A DNA stretch of 64,000 nucleotides from positions 49,486,001 to 49,550,000 of the forward strand of contig JAZBRS010000029.1 of the NCBI GenBank assembly GCA_037176725.1, given 5' to 3'. Of this stretch, positions 35,924 through 47,194 are shown one piece after another. This stretch comes from Posidonia oceanica (taxonomy: Eukaryota; Streptophyta; Magnoliopsida; Alismatales; Posidoniaceae). The notes under the pieces are model-generated. The model did no database searches. It saw only the letters and a list, made by a program, of their open reading frames with translations, and was not told the origin of the DNA. The position numbers and the translations under genes are program-made. The stretch's first letter is position 1; the number at the start of each line of letters is the position of its first letter.

Positions 35924-37782
35924 ATGGCCCAGTACGTTAGTGAGCCTCTCTTTACTCCTGTCACAGAGGGTGTTTCCATTCCGGCCCCTTCGGTTGCTCC
36001 TTCTGTCCCTTTCGTTCCCCCTCCGACGCCAGGGTTTCCTCCCCTGACGCCTCTAGGATCTCAGTCTGTTCTGGGACAGTGGCAAGCATCTCTCCCTCTG
36101 GATCCGGTCGCCGAGTCTATCTTGATGACCGTTACTCGTGCTTCGGAGACGCCATTGCCCCCTCCGTCCCAGGGATACGTCGCCTTCGACATCCCTCCTA
36201 CCGCTGCTGCGACTTTTACTGTAGAACCTGTTCCTCCCGGATAGTCTGTGTCCGTGCCATTCGCTTCTCAACCTTCACCGGCACTGCACTTCAGCGTTCC
36301 CATTGGCGAGACGCCTGAGGCGCAGTACCAGCACCTGATGGAGCTTGCCTAGAGACTGCAGGGCATGGCTCTATCGGTTCGTCCTCCCTGTGCTCCTGTC
36401 GTTCCTGAGGTTCCTTTGAGGCCAGTTCCTGCATTTCATGCATCTACCTCTACACCTCCGCCTCGACCATCATCTCAACTGCTCACGGTTCTGACAATGG
36501 GGGCCCGTTTACCGCCTCCTTCTGCACAACACTTAGCACAGCATGCTCCTCTTCCCTTGGTGGTCAGTCCTTTGGACCGGCTGGAGCCCAGTACCTCACT
36601 GGCTCGCTGTCTGGCACCCCGCCTGTACAGCAACTGGTGCTCAGGCATCCTACCCCTCCCACAGCACAGCATGGCATCTACCCTTCCCCTTTGCATCAAG
36701 CCCAGCATCCTGCATACATCCCTGCATACACAGTTCCCCAGCACGGATACGCCGGCCATCCTGTTGCTCCACCAGGCGACGCTATGGTAGATCCAGAGGA
36801 GCACTTAGGTGCGACCCATTTGGCGTATGTGCTCAATACCCCAGCTGATCCCTCTCCTGTGGCAGCAAATCTAGACCCCATCAACAACCGGATGGACGTC
36901 TTGGAGAAGGCACTATGACTAGTGCAGGGTACTGAGCACTAGACCTACCAATTTTGGGACCTCTGTTGCTTTCCAGAGGCGGTACTCCCTCCGAAGTTCA
37001 AAATCCCGGACTTCGAAAAATACAATGGTAGGGGCTGCCCTATGGCACACCTGAAGGCGTATTGCGGTGATCTCGCTCAGCTCTAGGCTGACGAGAGGTT
37101 GCTGATCCGCCTGTTCCAGAAGAGCTTGACCGGGCCGGCACTCAAGTGGTTCACATCGCTTGATATGTTAGCCATCAAGACTTCGAACGACCTCAGTCAG
37201 GCGTTCCTGGAACAGTACTCCTTCAACCTTGATCTAGTCCCAAAGCGGGCGGACTTGATCGCAATCAAGCAGAATTCCGGCGAGCCGTTCGGGGAGTACG
37301 TCGGCTGCTGGCGCGCCCTTGCCTCTTAGGTTCGAGATAGACCCTCTGACGAGGAGTCTATTGAGATCGTCATCAAAGGGGCGCAGCCATCTCTTGGAGC
37401 TCTGCTTAGCATCCAACCAGTCACTACTTTTGCAGCACTCATCAGAGCTGGAGCGCGCGTGGAGAGTTCTTTGCGGAGTGGCAACTTCCCGGCTCTCTCT
37501 GCGTTCGCTAAGCAAGCCACGATTAGCAGTAACAGTGCCAACAGCAGCACCTCCAACAAGAACAACAGCGGCAGCAGCAACAACCGCCCGAAGAGGAAGG
37601 ACTCGCCGAAAACCGCTGTTGCATTCGTCGACTCTCCTGCTGTGCCTGTTCACTTGCTGTCCCAGCCTGCCCCAGCTCAGATGGTGTATGCTCCTGCACC
37701 TAGGAATCCACCCACACCACAAATCACAACCACCGCTAGACCGATCTACCCTGCCACACCGGTTCAGCAAGGCTCATACTAG
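35924..37782 (+). pseudogene. gag: gag pseudogene (element E)
   Basis: Start chosen at the ATG at 35924 (MAQ...), shared with elements C and D. The Pro/Ser/Thr-rich N-terminal half carries HGYAGHPVAPP and DPEEHLGATHLAYV. The core matches the plant retrotransposon gag domain: LPPKFKIPDFEKYNGRGC, LLIRLFQKSLTGPALKWF and NDLSQAFLEQY. Gag forms the particle and packages the RNA. Breaks: TAG at 36242, 36350, 36940, 37084, 37327 and 37780, TGA at 36916, and a 1-bp deletion near 36557 that moves the frame. All six TAGs stand where the sister element C has Gln or where the alignment implies it. The Ser/Asn-rich tail before 37780 leads into the next frame. Confidence 0.85.
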
Positions 37783-37827
37783 AGGCAAAGAAGGCCACCC
37801 ATTGAGAAGCGGAAATTCGCCCCACTG

Positions 37828-39699
37828 GTGGAACCGCTCACGGTCATCTTGCCAACGGTTGCATCGCTCCTGAAGTTCCCGGAGGTTCGTCCGCCCCCAA
37901 ATCATTTGCCGCATTGGTTTAAGGCGAACCTCTTCTGCAATTTCCATCGAAGCGTCGGGCATTCGACGGACAATTGCTACTCCCTGCGGAACGCAATTCA
38001 GGACCTGATCGAATTGGGAACGATTGTGATTGACACGCACGAGGCATCCACTCAAGCACACACACATGCATCTGCACATTTAGCTGCTCCTCCTCATTCT
38101 GGCATCATCCACCAACCCCTACCGAAGCACACTTATTCGGCAGGGGCTGGAACCTCAGGCATTCACTCTGTCTTCCCTTCTGGGCCTACTACCTCTGTGG
38201 TAGACCCTTTTGATCTTATTTCTGATATTTCTGAGCCTTTCCCTGTGAATCTCTATCTTGCGGCAATTGCCGGCTCCGAGTCGGGAGTTCACACGATCCG
38301 ACCGCGTGCCAGGTCGGAGCGCCCCTTCGCGCCCCCCGCTGTGCTTCCTCAGGCTCAATCCCCTGTACACCTCCTAGCTAGGGCCCAGCCTAGATCCCCT
38401 GTCCACCTCTTAGGGCGACCTCCGCTAGGATCCCCTGTACACCTTCTAGGCAGACCTCAACCTACCCCAGCCTTCCCACCCCAACAACCATACCCTCTAG
38501 GTAGACCTCAATACCCAATAGGTCCCCCTGTAACCCCTCCTGTGCTCGCAGTACGTGCTCCGGTGGTTATTGACTTAACCCTGGACACCCATCGCGTCCC
38601 TTACAGCTACGCCACAGAAATGTGTGCGGAAGTAACGCAATCGGGGAGGGTCTACAGGCCCCCAGCACTGCCGATTAGGCCAAATCACCCTGAACCTGCT
38701 ATGCCCACTCCCTCTAACCAACCCGTAGCGGACCCAACCTCAAGGCAACCCGTAGCAAGCCAAATCCCTGCCCAACCAGTAGCGGCCCAACTTCCTGCCA
38801 CTACCCCATTAGAGCCTGCCAAAACAACCCCTCCTGTTGCCAAAAAGAACCAACCCAAGGCAGACATAACCTCCCAACTTAAGAAGGTCAAAGCCGATAT
38901 ATCCATTTGGGACCTAATCCACAACTCTGCCGAACACCGCGAGGCTTTTCTTCACGTGTTCCAGGCTGCCCGTGTGTCGCAATCTATTGAGCCTTCAGCC
39001 TTGGAGAGCATGGTAGGGATGATTGCGGAGCCCCAGGTCATCTCTTTTACAAGTGATGAACTACCTCCGGTGGGGATTAATCACAATCAACCCCTTTTCG
39101 TCACGGTTCAGTTCAAAAACTTTCGCATTCCCCTAACACTGGTTGATAATGGGTCAGGCCTTAACGTCTGCCCCTTGCGTACTGCAACCAAGCTCGGATT
39201 CAAAGCCGAGGACATCACGCCAGCCGTGAAGGGAATGACAGCTTTTGACAACACACACCATGACGCTCTAGGGATCCTGATTATTCCTCTTACCATCGGC
39301 CCGGTCGTCTTCGATGTAGAATTCTATGTCGTCGACTTGAAGCCAAATTTCAATCTTCTGCTTGGGCGCCCTTGGCTCCACAAGCATCAGGTCCTTCCCT
39401 CGACCCTCCATCGGATGATAAAGTACCGTCGTGGCGATGATGTCATTGTCGTCATGGCGGAGAACTTTGAGAAGGAGCGGATCGAGGCAGTCTCCCTCGT
39501 GTCTTCACAAGCTATCCCGTTCGACCCCGAGACTTCTGAAGCTCTATATCGCGTTAACCGATGCGAGCCAGTTAACTTCATTCCTGATCTTGAACGTGTC
39601 AACTCCTTGGCCGTTCACAACAACCCCTTTCGAATGGTCGAGAATGTATGTCACAGGTGGGGTTACGTGAAGGGTACACCGCTCGGGCGTCACGGCTAG
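37828..39699 (+). pseudogene. gag-pro: Gag C-terminus and aspartic protease (element E)
   Basis: The longest intact frame of the window, 623 codons. A CHHC knuckle (C37, H40, H45, C50; FCNFHRSVGHSTDNC) resembles the nucleocapsid knuckles of Tat and Athila elements. Residues 178-211 hold three copies of a 12-residue repeat (SPVHLLGRPPLG type). The aspartic protease has its catalytic Asp at 440 in LTLVDNGSGLNVCPL, followed by LLLGRPWLHKH. The frame ends at a TAG where element C reads CAG (GQYGQGIAEP), so the product was longer and continued into a G-patch-like tail (GLGYEP). Upstream it is in frame with gag after the TAG at 37780, so this is one Gag-Pro reading frame broken by stops and not a separate gene. 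Confidence 0.85.
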
Positions 39700-41345
39700 G
39701 GGATCGCAGAGCCGATCTTAGCAGTGGAGCGAAGGATGTCTGAAGGCCTCGGTTACGAACCCAAGCCCAACGAAGATCACTGCCTTCAGCTCAAGGATCA
39801 AGAACCAGCCATCCCCAGAGACCTCACTAACTTCACCAGTGCAGGGGTTCTGGGATCAACTGATGATCAAGCTGCGGTGCCGGCAGAAGACTGGGTCTGC
39901 ATTGAGGACTATTACTCGGATGAGGAGCAGTCTGGCGCAGTAGAGGCAGTCCCAACTGGCAGCAAGGCTCTGATCAGCACAGAGGCCCCACGGTTAGTCT
40001 GTCCGGCTCTCCCTCCAGCAGATATAGCAGACAACTCAGCGGGCTCTATGGCAGAACTGGCAAGCTCTCACACTTTTGCAGCCACATCTGCATTACAATT
40101 ACAGGCAGCAGCAGCAGCTCAGAAGTCAGAGACACTCCTTTTGGCAGAATCAGACAGGCTACCTGCGGTCGCAGTCGCATCAGTACCGCTGTCCCTCTCT
40201 CTGGAAGGACAGTCAGTCAATTCAGTCAGCAGCGCGACTCGGCCTACTTCAGCAGCCACATTGCTGAGAATGCAGCCGGCGCAGTCCACTTCGTATCTTC
40301 CTACCGCAAAGCAGCAACTCTCACGGCAAGCCCCCATGGCGTCAGAAGCCGCACTCTTACAGTCATCACCGGATGCAGAGGACCAACTGAGCACCACAGT
40401 CTCCCAGCCCTTGAGCCCTCAGAAGAGCACATCTGCCTGCCCTCCACCTGCAACAGTGACCCTGGCAGCATACCCCTCTGTAGCCCCGCTGATCAGTCTG
40501 TCTGGATCCCCCACGCCAAAGTTGCCACTATCAGGCGCGCTCGTGAGTCAGACCATGTAAATTCCAAGGGCAGCGATCCGTCTTGCAATCGGGCCAGTGC
40601 CGCAGGCCCCCGGCGCCTACTACGTCGACTCACCCTCAGAGGAGGAGGAAGGAGTGGCGATAGAAGCCCAGGTCGATTCATGGATGTCCGACTTAGAGCT
40701 ACTTTATCAAGAACAACTCAAGTCGATAACTCAAGACCTGGCAGAGCATCGAGTCGCAGAAAGGAAAGGGAAAGCCATGGTTATGGACCCTCCTCTGCAA
40801 GAAGACCATGCCTCCATCATGGTCCTGGAAGAAGACTCGGCAGTACCGGACCCCCTAGACCAGATGAAGCCATCACTCTCCAACCAGAAGGCGGGTCTAG
40901 GTGGTTTGTGCAACACATGCCTCACTAGGGGAGCATAGCGAGCGGCAATGCCCAGATCAGCCGCCGGTCCGGCATACCCTCCACAAGCACACTGGAAGAC
41001 TCAGAGGAGGAGGCACTAGCAGTACAAATAGCAGCAGCAACAGAGCAGAAAACAGAATCAGCAGCAGAATCATCAGCAGCCTCAGTAGCAGGACCATCAG
41101 CAGTGTCAGCAACAGCATCAGCAGAGCACTCAACAGAATCGGTCATGCCAGAGCAGACAGAAGAAGTTGCCAGGACAAAGGTCGCGCACCGAGGCTACAA
41201 GAATAGTCGAGTGAGCGTGACCATCCTGAAGCGTCACTAGGGCCAAGCAGCGGAACATGTACACTCTTTCAACATAACAAATCCTTCTTTTGAGAAAGAG
41301 ATCCTCTCGGAACTTATTGCTTATGGAGAGGAGGACGATACGGGC
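39700..41345 (+). pseudogene. Protease-RT linker (element E)
   Basis: Frame 1 continues after the TAG at 39697 with a G-patch-like GLGYEP and the motif IPRDLTNFTSAGVLG, shared with element C. A Ser/Ala/Gln-rich low-complexity stretch follows, to TAA at 40558, and then an acidic segment (40597-40938). From about 40970 the reading moves to frame 3, with a Glu/Ala/Ser-rich stretch, TAG at 41238, and then the conserved HSFNITNPSFEKEILSEL region leading into RT. Ogre elements have an intron between protease and RT. The frame change here could be that intron or a simple frameshift. I see no clear splice pair. Confidence 0.6.
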
Positions 41346-42427
41346 ATGGATGAGACTGACAAACCATTGCCGGAGTTCTGGCCCTATGACGACGACCCAG
41401 AAGGCCCCAACCTCCATGTAGAAGAAGAAACAGAGGTTGTCAACATCGGCACAACAGAGGAAGTCAGAGAAGTTCGCATCAGTGCCCAGCTGTCCTCCCA
41501 GGCTCGAGCAGAGTTCATCGCATTCTTGAAAGAATGTGCGGATGTCTTCGCCTGGAGTTACGAGGATATGGCTGGCCTTGACATAGAGATAGTGGTGCAC
41601 AATCTGCCCTTGAACCCGGACGCCAAGCCAGTGAAGCAGAAGCTAAGAAGATGGTGACCACCGTGGCTGCTCATGATCAAAGAAGAGATAATGAAGCAGC
41701 TCAGAGTCAATTTCCTCAAGGTCGTCCTTTATCCTGAGTGGCTGGCAAACATTGTACCTGTGCCCAAGAAAGATGGCCGAGTCCGGATCTGCATCGACTA
41801 TAGGGACCTGAACAAGGCGAGTCCTAAGGTCGACTTCCCATTGCCACACATTGACGTCCTAGTCGACAATACAGCGGGCCACAAAATGCTTTCCTTCATG
41901 GACGGCTTTTCCCGATATAATCAGATTAAGATGGCAGAAGAAGACATGGAAAAGACTTCATTCATCACCCCTTGGGGAGTCTTCTGCTACCAAGTCATGC
42001 CGTTCGGTCTGAAGAATGCTGGCGCAACTTATCAGAGGGCCATGACTGCCCTGTTCCACGACCTCATGCACCAAGAAGTGGAGGTCTATGTAGACGACAT
42101 GATTGCTAAAACCAGAGAGATTGGAGATCATCTTGCTTGTCTAAAAAAGCTCTTTGACCGTCTACGGAAGTACAAGTTGCGCCTGAACCCCAACAAGTGT
42201 GTATTCGGGGTGTCTTCTGGCAAACTGCTCGGCTACATTGTTAGCCAAAGGGGGATTGAGGTGGACCCGATGAAGGCAAAAGCCATCATGGACATGCCAC
42301 CCCCTGAACTGAAAAGGAGGTCAGAGGCCTGCTTGGGCGTTTACAGTATATCAGTCGCTTCATTGCACAGCTTACGCCCATCTGTGAACCCATATTCAAG
42401 CTCCTGAAGAAGAACGCACAAATCGAC
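41346..42427 (+). pseudogene. RT: Reverse transcriptase (element E)
   Basis: The upstream part has ECADVFAWSYEDMAGLD, typical of the region just before Ty3 RTs. TGA at 41655 interrupts the segment before PPWLLMIKEEI. The RT proper carries VCPVPKK-like VPVPKKDGRVRICIDYRDLN, the first catalytic Asp in LSFMDGFSRYNQI, MPFGLKNAGATYQRAM, and the YVDD box (YVDDMIAKT, codons at about 42087-42098). A frameshift near 42310 moves the thumb region (GLLGRLQYISRFIAQLTP) into frame 2, where it continues to TAG at 42428. It would copy the element RNA into DNA. With one stop and one frameshift it cannot be made intact. Confidence 0.88.
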
Positions 42428-42430
42428 TAG

Positions 42431-43795
42431 AGTGAGGAGTGCCAGACTGCATTTGCCAAGATTAAGCAGCTGTTGGTCAAGCCTCCTTTCCTGGTTCCCC
42501 CCACACCAGGGAGACCTTTGCTTCTCTACCTTTCTACTACGCAGCATTCCATGGGCGCCGTCTTGGGCCAACATGACGAATCTGGTAGAAAGGAGCGTGC
42601 CATCTATTACCTGAGCAAGAAGTTTAATGAATGCGAGACCAGGTATAGCACACTAGAGAAGACCTGCTTGTCCCTTGTCTGGGCTGCACAGAAACTAAGG
42701 CACTATATGATGGCATACCCAGTTCAGCTCTTGTGCCGGCATGACCCCATCAAGTTTCTCTTTCAAAAGCCGGCCATGGTAGGCAGATGTGCTAAGTGGC
42801 AGGTGTTATTGTCTCAGTACAACATCACCTTTGTCACACCGAAATCCATAAAGGGCCAGGCCATGGCAGACCACCTTGCTGATCACCCTCTGCCTGAATA
42901 CCAACCCCTCCAGACGCAGTTCCCTGACGAGGACATCCTCTTTGCGATGGAGGGCTCTGAGGAGAAAGATCCTAAAGAACAAGAGGAATGGCAGCTCTAC
43001 TTTGATGGTGCTGTCAACAAAAAGGGTCGAGGCATAGGCGCAATGCTGATCACACCCCAAGGACAGATGATTCCCTTCGCGAGGAAGCTGACTTTCACCT
43101 GCACAAACAATGAAGCAGAATATGAAGCATGCATCCTAGGATTGAAAGTCGCCCTCGAGCATAAGGCACAGAAGCTGCATGTGCACGGCGATGCCATGCT
43201 GGTGATTTCTCAAGTGAATGGCGACTGGAAGACAAAAGATCCCAAACTTGTGCCATATCACGAACACCTGCTGAGGCTGATGGAAGAATTTGAGACCATC
43301 TACTTCACATATGTGAACAGAGCCAAAAACGCATACGCAGACGCGCTAGCAACTTTGGCATCCTGGCTCAGTATACCTGAAGACAGTACAGTAGATGTAT
43401 CAGTTACCTGCATAGAGCAGCCTGCACATTGCATGAACATAGAAGAGGCAGATCCAGTAGAGGAGCAGCCCTGGTATCAAGACATAAAAACTTTCCTGGA
43501 GTCTGGCAGCTTTCCACCTGATGCCGCGGCAGCAGACAGGAGAACTCTGACGCGTCTAGCATCAAAGTATGTGTTGGGGGCTGGGCAGCTATACAGAAGA
43601 TCATATAACCATATGCTACTGCGCTGCCTGGACAAATCAGAGGCGGACACGCTGATGCTTCAAGTGCATGCAGGGACCTGCGGCCCGCACATGAACGGCG
43701 TCCTCCTGGCCAAGAAGATCATGCTCCAAGGATATTTTTGGGAGACCATGGAAGCAGACTGCTGCCGGTTTGTGCGTAAATGCCACAACTGCTAG
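42431..43795 (+). pseudogene. RH-aRH-INT: Ty3-type RNase H, archaeal-type RNase H and integrase zinc finger (element E)
   Basis: An open frame in frame 2. The first RNase H is degenerate: the expected catalytic Asp of the LYLD-type motif is Ser in LLLYLSTTQHSMGAVL. It retains SKKFNECETRYSTLEK. A second RNase H follows, with intact acids by position in the 440-codon frame from 42473: D178 (LYFDGA), E216 (NNEAEYEA), D240 (VHGDAMLV) and D290 (NAYADALA). This dual arrangement marks the Tat lineage, where the archaeal-type domain is thought to have taken over the function. The end carries the integrase HHCC finger (H399, H406, C437, C440). TAG at 43793 stands where Gln is usual (KCHNCQ). Confidence 0.88.
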
Positions 43796-44713
43796 ATCCA
43801 TGGTAATTTCATCAGGGCCCCCCCACAACAGCTGCATAACATGTCTTCGCCATGGCCTTTCTCCACCTGGGGGATCGATGTCATTGGCGCCATCCACCCT
43901 GCTGCTTCAAATGGTCATCGCTACATTCTGGTAGCGATCGATTACTTTACCAAGTGGGTGGAAGCGGCCTCTTATAAGACAGTCACCGCTGTGGCAACAG
44001 AAAAATTTATCAGGAACAATATCGTTGCCCGATATGGGGTCCCGCACTCTGTCATCTCTGATAATGGCACAAACTTCATCGCCAAAAGGACCGAGGAATA
44101 CCTGCAGAGTCTCAAGATCAAACATCATAGATCCTCGCCTTATTGGCCATAGATGAACGGAGCAGTGGAGTCTGCAAACAAGAACATTGTTAAAATCTTG
44201 AAGAAGATGGTAGAAACCCACAAGGATTGGCATGACAAGCTCCCGTACGCGCTCTAGGCATATAGGACATCAATCCGGACCTCGACGGGAGCCACCCCGT
44301 ACTCTCTGGTGTACGGCATGGAAGCGGTGTTACTTGTCGAAGTAGAGATCCCCTCACTGCGGATCCTACGAGAAGCTGAGTAGGAAGAGGCAGAATGGGT
44401 CGAAGACCGCTGCGTCCAACTGAATCTGATCGATGAGCACAGACTACAAGCTATGCACAATGCTCACTGTTACCAGAAGCGGATGGCTAGAGCGTTCTTG
44501 AAGAAGGTCCAGCCCAGAAACTTTCGGCCAGGAGATCTCGTTCGGCGCGCCATTCATTTACCTGACGGTCGAGGCAAATTCCGACCTAACTGGCGTGGCC
44601 CCTTTGTGGTTAAGCAGATCTTCTCGGGTGGCGCTGTAACTCTTGAGGACATGGACCAGGTCGAGTAATCCGAGCCGGTCAACTTGTGCTACCTCAAGAA
44701 ATACTATCAGTAG
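43796..44713 (+). pseudogene. INT: Integrase core and C-terminal domain (element E)
   Basis: The catalytic triad is visible: D in WGIDVIG, D in VISDNGTNF, and E in NGAVESANKN, with 35 residues between the second and third (DD35E). The C-terminal domain has the GPF motif of Ty3/gypsy integrases (NWRGPFVVKQI) and ends with NLCYLKKYYQ before TAG at 44711. In-frame stops lie at 44150 (TAG), 44255 (TAG, Trp expected in YALWAYRT), 44381 (TAG) and 44666 (TAA). It would insert the cDNA with a 5-bp duplication, matching the CTTAT seen. Confidence 0.88.
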
Positions 44714-46066
44714 CCTGGAGCAGTCATCGTAGATCATTCTCCTTCATCCCACCTCTTGTACTCCCACCCTTTGCACGCTTTTGCCCCTCTTCTCGTTCCA
44801 CTTCCCTTGCCTTTGCCCCTGTGCACCTTCATACACCACTTTGCTCTATCTTCTCCTACATTCCCGTACGTTCCGTCCCTTATCATCGTCATTCTCTCAA
44901 ATCATGCATTGCATATTGCCCGGTGATGAGAACCGGAGGTGCTTGCCTGCTACGGAAGGAGTCTCCCGACCTCACCTGACACTACTTAGATGCCCTAGCT
45001 AGTGAGGGAGCCACCACTCAGGGAGAGCGGGCGAAATGCCCAAACACCTAAGGACTTACACTCCTGGAAAATGCTAGCCAAAAGAGAACACATGTCTAAG
45101 CCTGGATACACAAGAAAAGAGAGAAAGAGAAAGCCAAAGTTCATACCACAAAGATCCTAGCCCCCATGTCTCAGAAGCCAGGCACCCACTTCCTTTAGGG
45201 TAGGGATAGCGGAGACCTGCAAGCCAAAAAAAAAGAGAAGAAGAGAAAAGAAGAGAAGAAAAACAAAATAAAACAAAACAAACAACAAAAAAAAAAAAGA
45301 AGAAGAAGAGAATGATAGAAAAGAAAAAAAAAAGGGAAAAGCAAAAATCAACTCCAAAAAATGAAGGCAAGCAGAGTAATCTCGCACCTTTCACCTACCC
45401 CATAGAAGACTCAAAATTCAAGCCAGGTCCTCCTTGTCTCCAAGATAGGAATGGGAGGAGCCCTGCACACCTACATAGAAGCAAGAAAGACAAGAAAGAG
45501 GAACAGAGTAAGTGTAAGTCCTTAAGAGTTTGGTATGTAGCCCGTCCTCTCTACACCACCACCAAACATCACCAGCACCCTTTCCTGGAGTGCCACCAAC
45601 AAGTTAGGAGTCTGAGTAGAGCCCAGTGAATTAGGGACCGCTCCTTTCCCAAGACAGCAGGCACTAAAGCATCCCGTATGCTGAGGGCAAACCACTCCAA
45701 TCATTGATCATGCATACATCTGCATTTCCGATCATCTCATCCCCCCTTTAATCATTCTGCCTTGCAAGATCTGCTCTGGTACTGAGACAGTATTCCTACT
45801 CAGCACGCATTGGCGTCATTGAGCTCCACTGGTCCAGGACTCCTGCCAGTCCCCGCCCCTGTGCCAACAGAATCCCCTACTTATATGTGCTTAATTGCCA
45901 TGCTCTGAATGTTTACTGCTAAATGTGTTGAACTGCTTTACCAGTTTCAGAATCTCCTTACAGTCAATGATTATGTACTAGCAGGAAGTCTGATGATCTA
46001 CAGTCTTGGTAACAGGTACTTGAAGACCCTGCAGCAGCTATCTGCCTACATTCTGCTATCTGCGCA
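44714..46066 (+). other. Spacer between integrase and the extra ORF (element E)
   Basis: I see no gene here. It holds C/T-rich sequence, a strongly A-rich and purine-rich tract (45220-45345), and otherwise mixed sequence. Open frames on the minus strand across 45074-45394 are low-complexity Phe/Ser/Leu products of the purine tract. Confidence 0.5.
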
Positions 46067-47194
46067 ATGGGTTTCCCTACTCTGGTGACCCCAGCACACT
46101 GCTCGGAGACCCTGCGAGAATGGATTGGTAAGCTCACCCAAGAATACTGCGAAAAGCTGCGCCTATGGGGCATTCCAACTAAGCTACTGAAGGCCGTTGA
46201 TGTAGAAGTAAGCCGCCATCTTCTGTGTGCCGCCGCAAGATTCTAGAAACCGGCACACCACGTCTTTCGCTTTGGCAGAACTGAACTGACACCCACGCTA
46301 GAAGAAGTGCGTCGGATCTGCGGCTTCTCCAAGATCATGGGGCCGCCTATCTTCATGAGGCATGACGGATACCTTGAGGTCCTGAGCCAATTGACTGGGC
46401 TCCCCACTCGAAGCTGCCAGCAAAGACTGATCTGCACCAGCAGGCCCGAACCCCTACTTCGCCTAGCGCACTTTGATGACGTCATGAAAAAACGCGTCGA
46501 ACTCGGAGACGAGCTGTGGCTCCGAGGGTTTGTCATCCGTTTCCTAGGCGAGCTGATCTTTACTCATGGCCGACTGACAGTGGCCATCGAGGTTGCTGAA
46601 ATAGCACTTGCTGTGGTGACCCGGCAGATAGACCTGGCACCGGTTGTTCTGGCAGAAACATACCGCAGGCTGGACCGCATCTCACATCGCTGCCGCCACT
46701 TCCATGGCTGCGGGGCACTTATACAAGTCTGGCTAGCTGTCCACTTAGGGATGGACCTTCTGCGCCCCCAGGTGCATGCTTTTGAAGCCTACTGCAGCAG
46801 CAGCCGTGCCAGGACAGTCAAGAGCATCAAGGAAGAATATGAAAGGCTATCAGCGCTGACCGACGACGCAGTAACCTGGCGTATCATTCCCTCTGTGGCC
46901 GAGCCATTCACTATCTTCTTCAGCGCACGCGACACGCGGCTGATTGTACTACCAGGATTCACTGCGGGTGTGGAGTACCATCCTATCAAGGTTATGCGCC
47001 AGTTTGGCTTCCGGCAGGGCGCCTTTGTTGACAGCACAGCACCCAAGCTTCTGCAGACATACCCTCTTAGCACGACTGCCCCAACAAAGAAGCTGGCCAA
47101 TCTGATGCAGCATGGAGTGCGATCAACAGACATCGCAGCTGCGAGAGGTGTAGGATGTGCCCCTGAGTACCTGACCGAGGTCCAAGAGCTCTAG
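46067..47194 (+). pseudogene. Extra ORF downstream of integrase, DUF7745/Ogre-ORF1-like
   Basis: A reading frame of 375 codons, broken only by TAG at 46244 (in RF*KPAHHVFRFG, where the pattern of related proteins suggests Trp). The ATG at 46067 is in frame and is the first available. Visible features: HHVFRFGRTELTPTLEEV, a leucine-rich middle, an AETYRRLDR motif followed by GALIQVWLAVHLG, and ALTDDAVTWRIIP with GVEYHPIKVMRQFGFRQG near the end. This order resembles, from memory, the plant DUF7745 family found in Ogre-type elements. There is no transmembrane segment or catalytic motif I can name. The frame may originally have continued past 47192, since two more TAGs (47243 and 47267) precede a TAG at 47291. 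Function unknown. Known Ogre ORF1 lies upstream of gag, so this position is odd. Confidence 0.65.

Noticed and set aside
45074..45394. Minus-strand frame of 106 codons, Phe-rich
   Set aside because: It is the reverse of a purine-rich tract (45220-45345) and has low-complexity composition.
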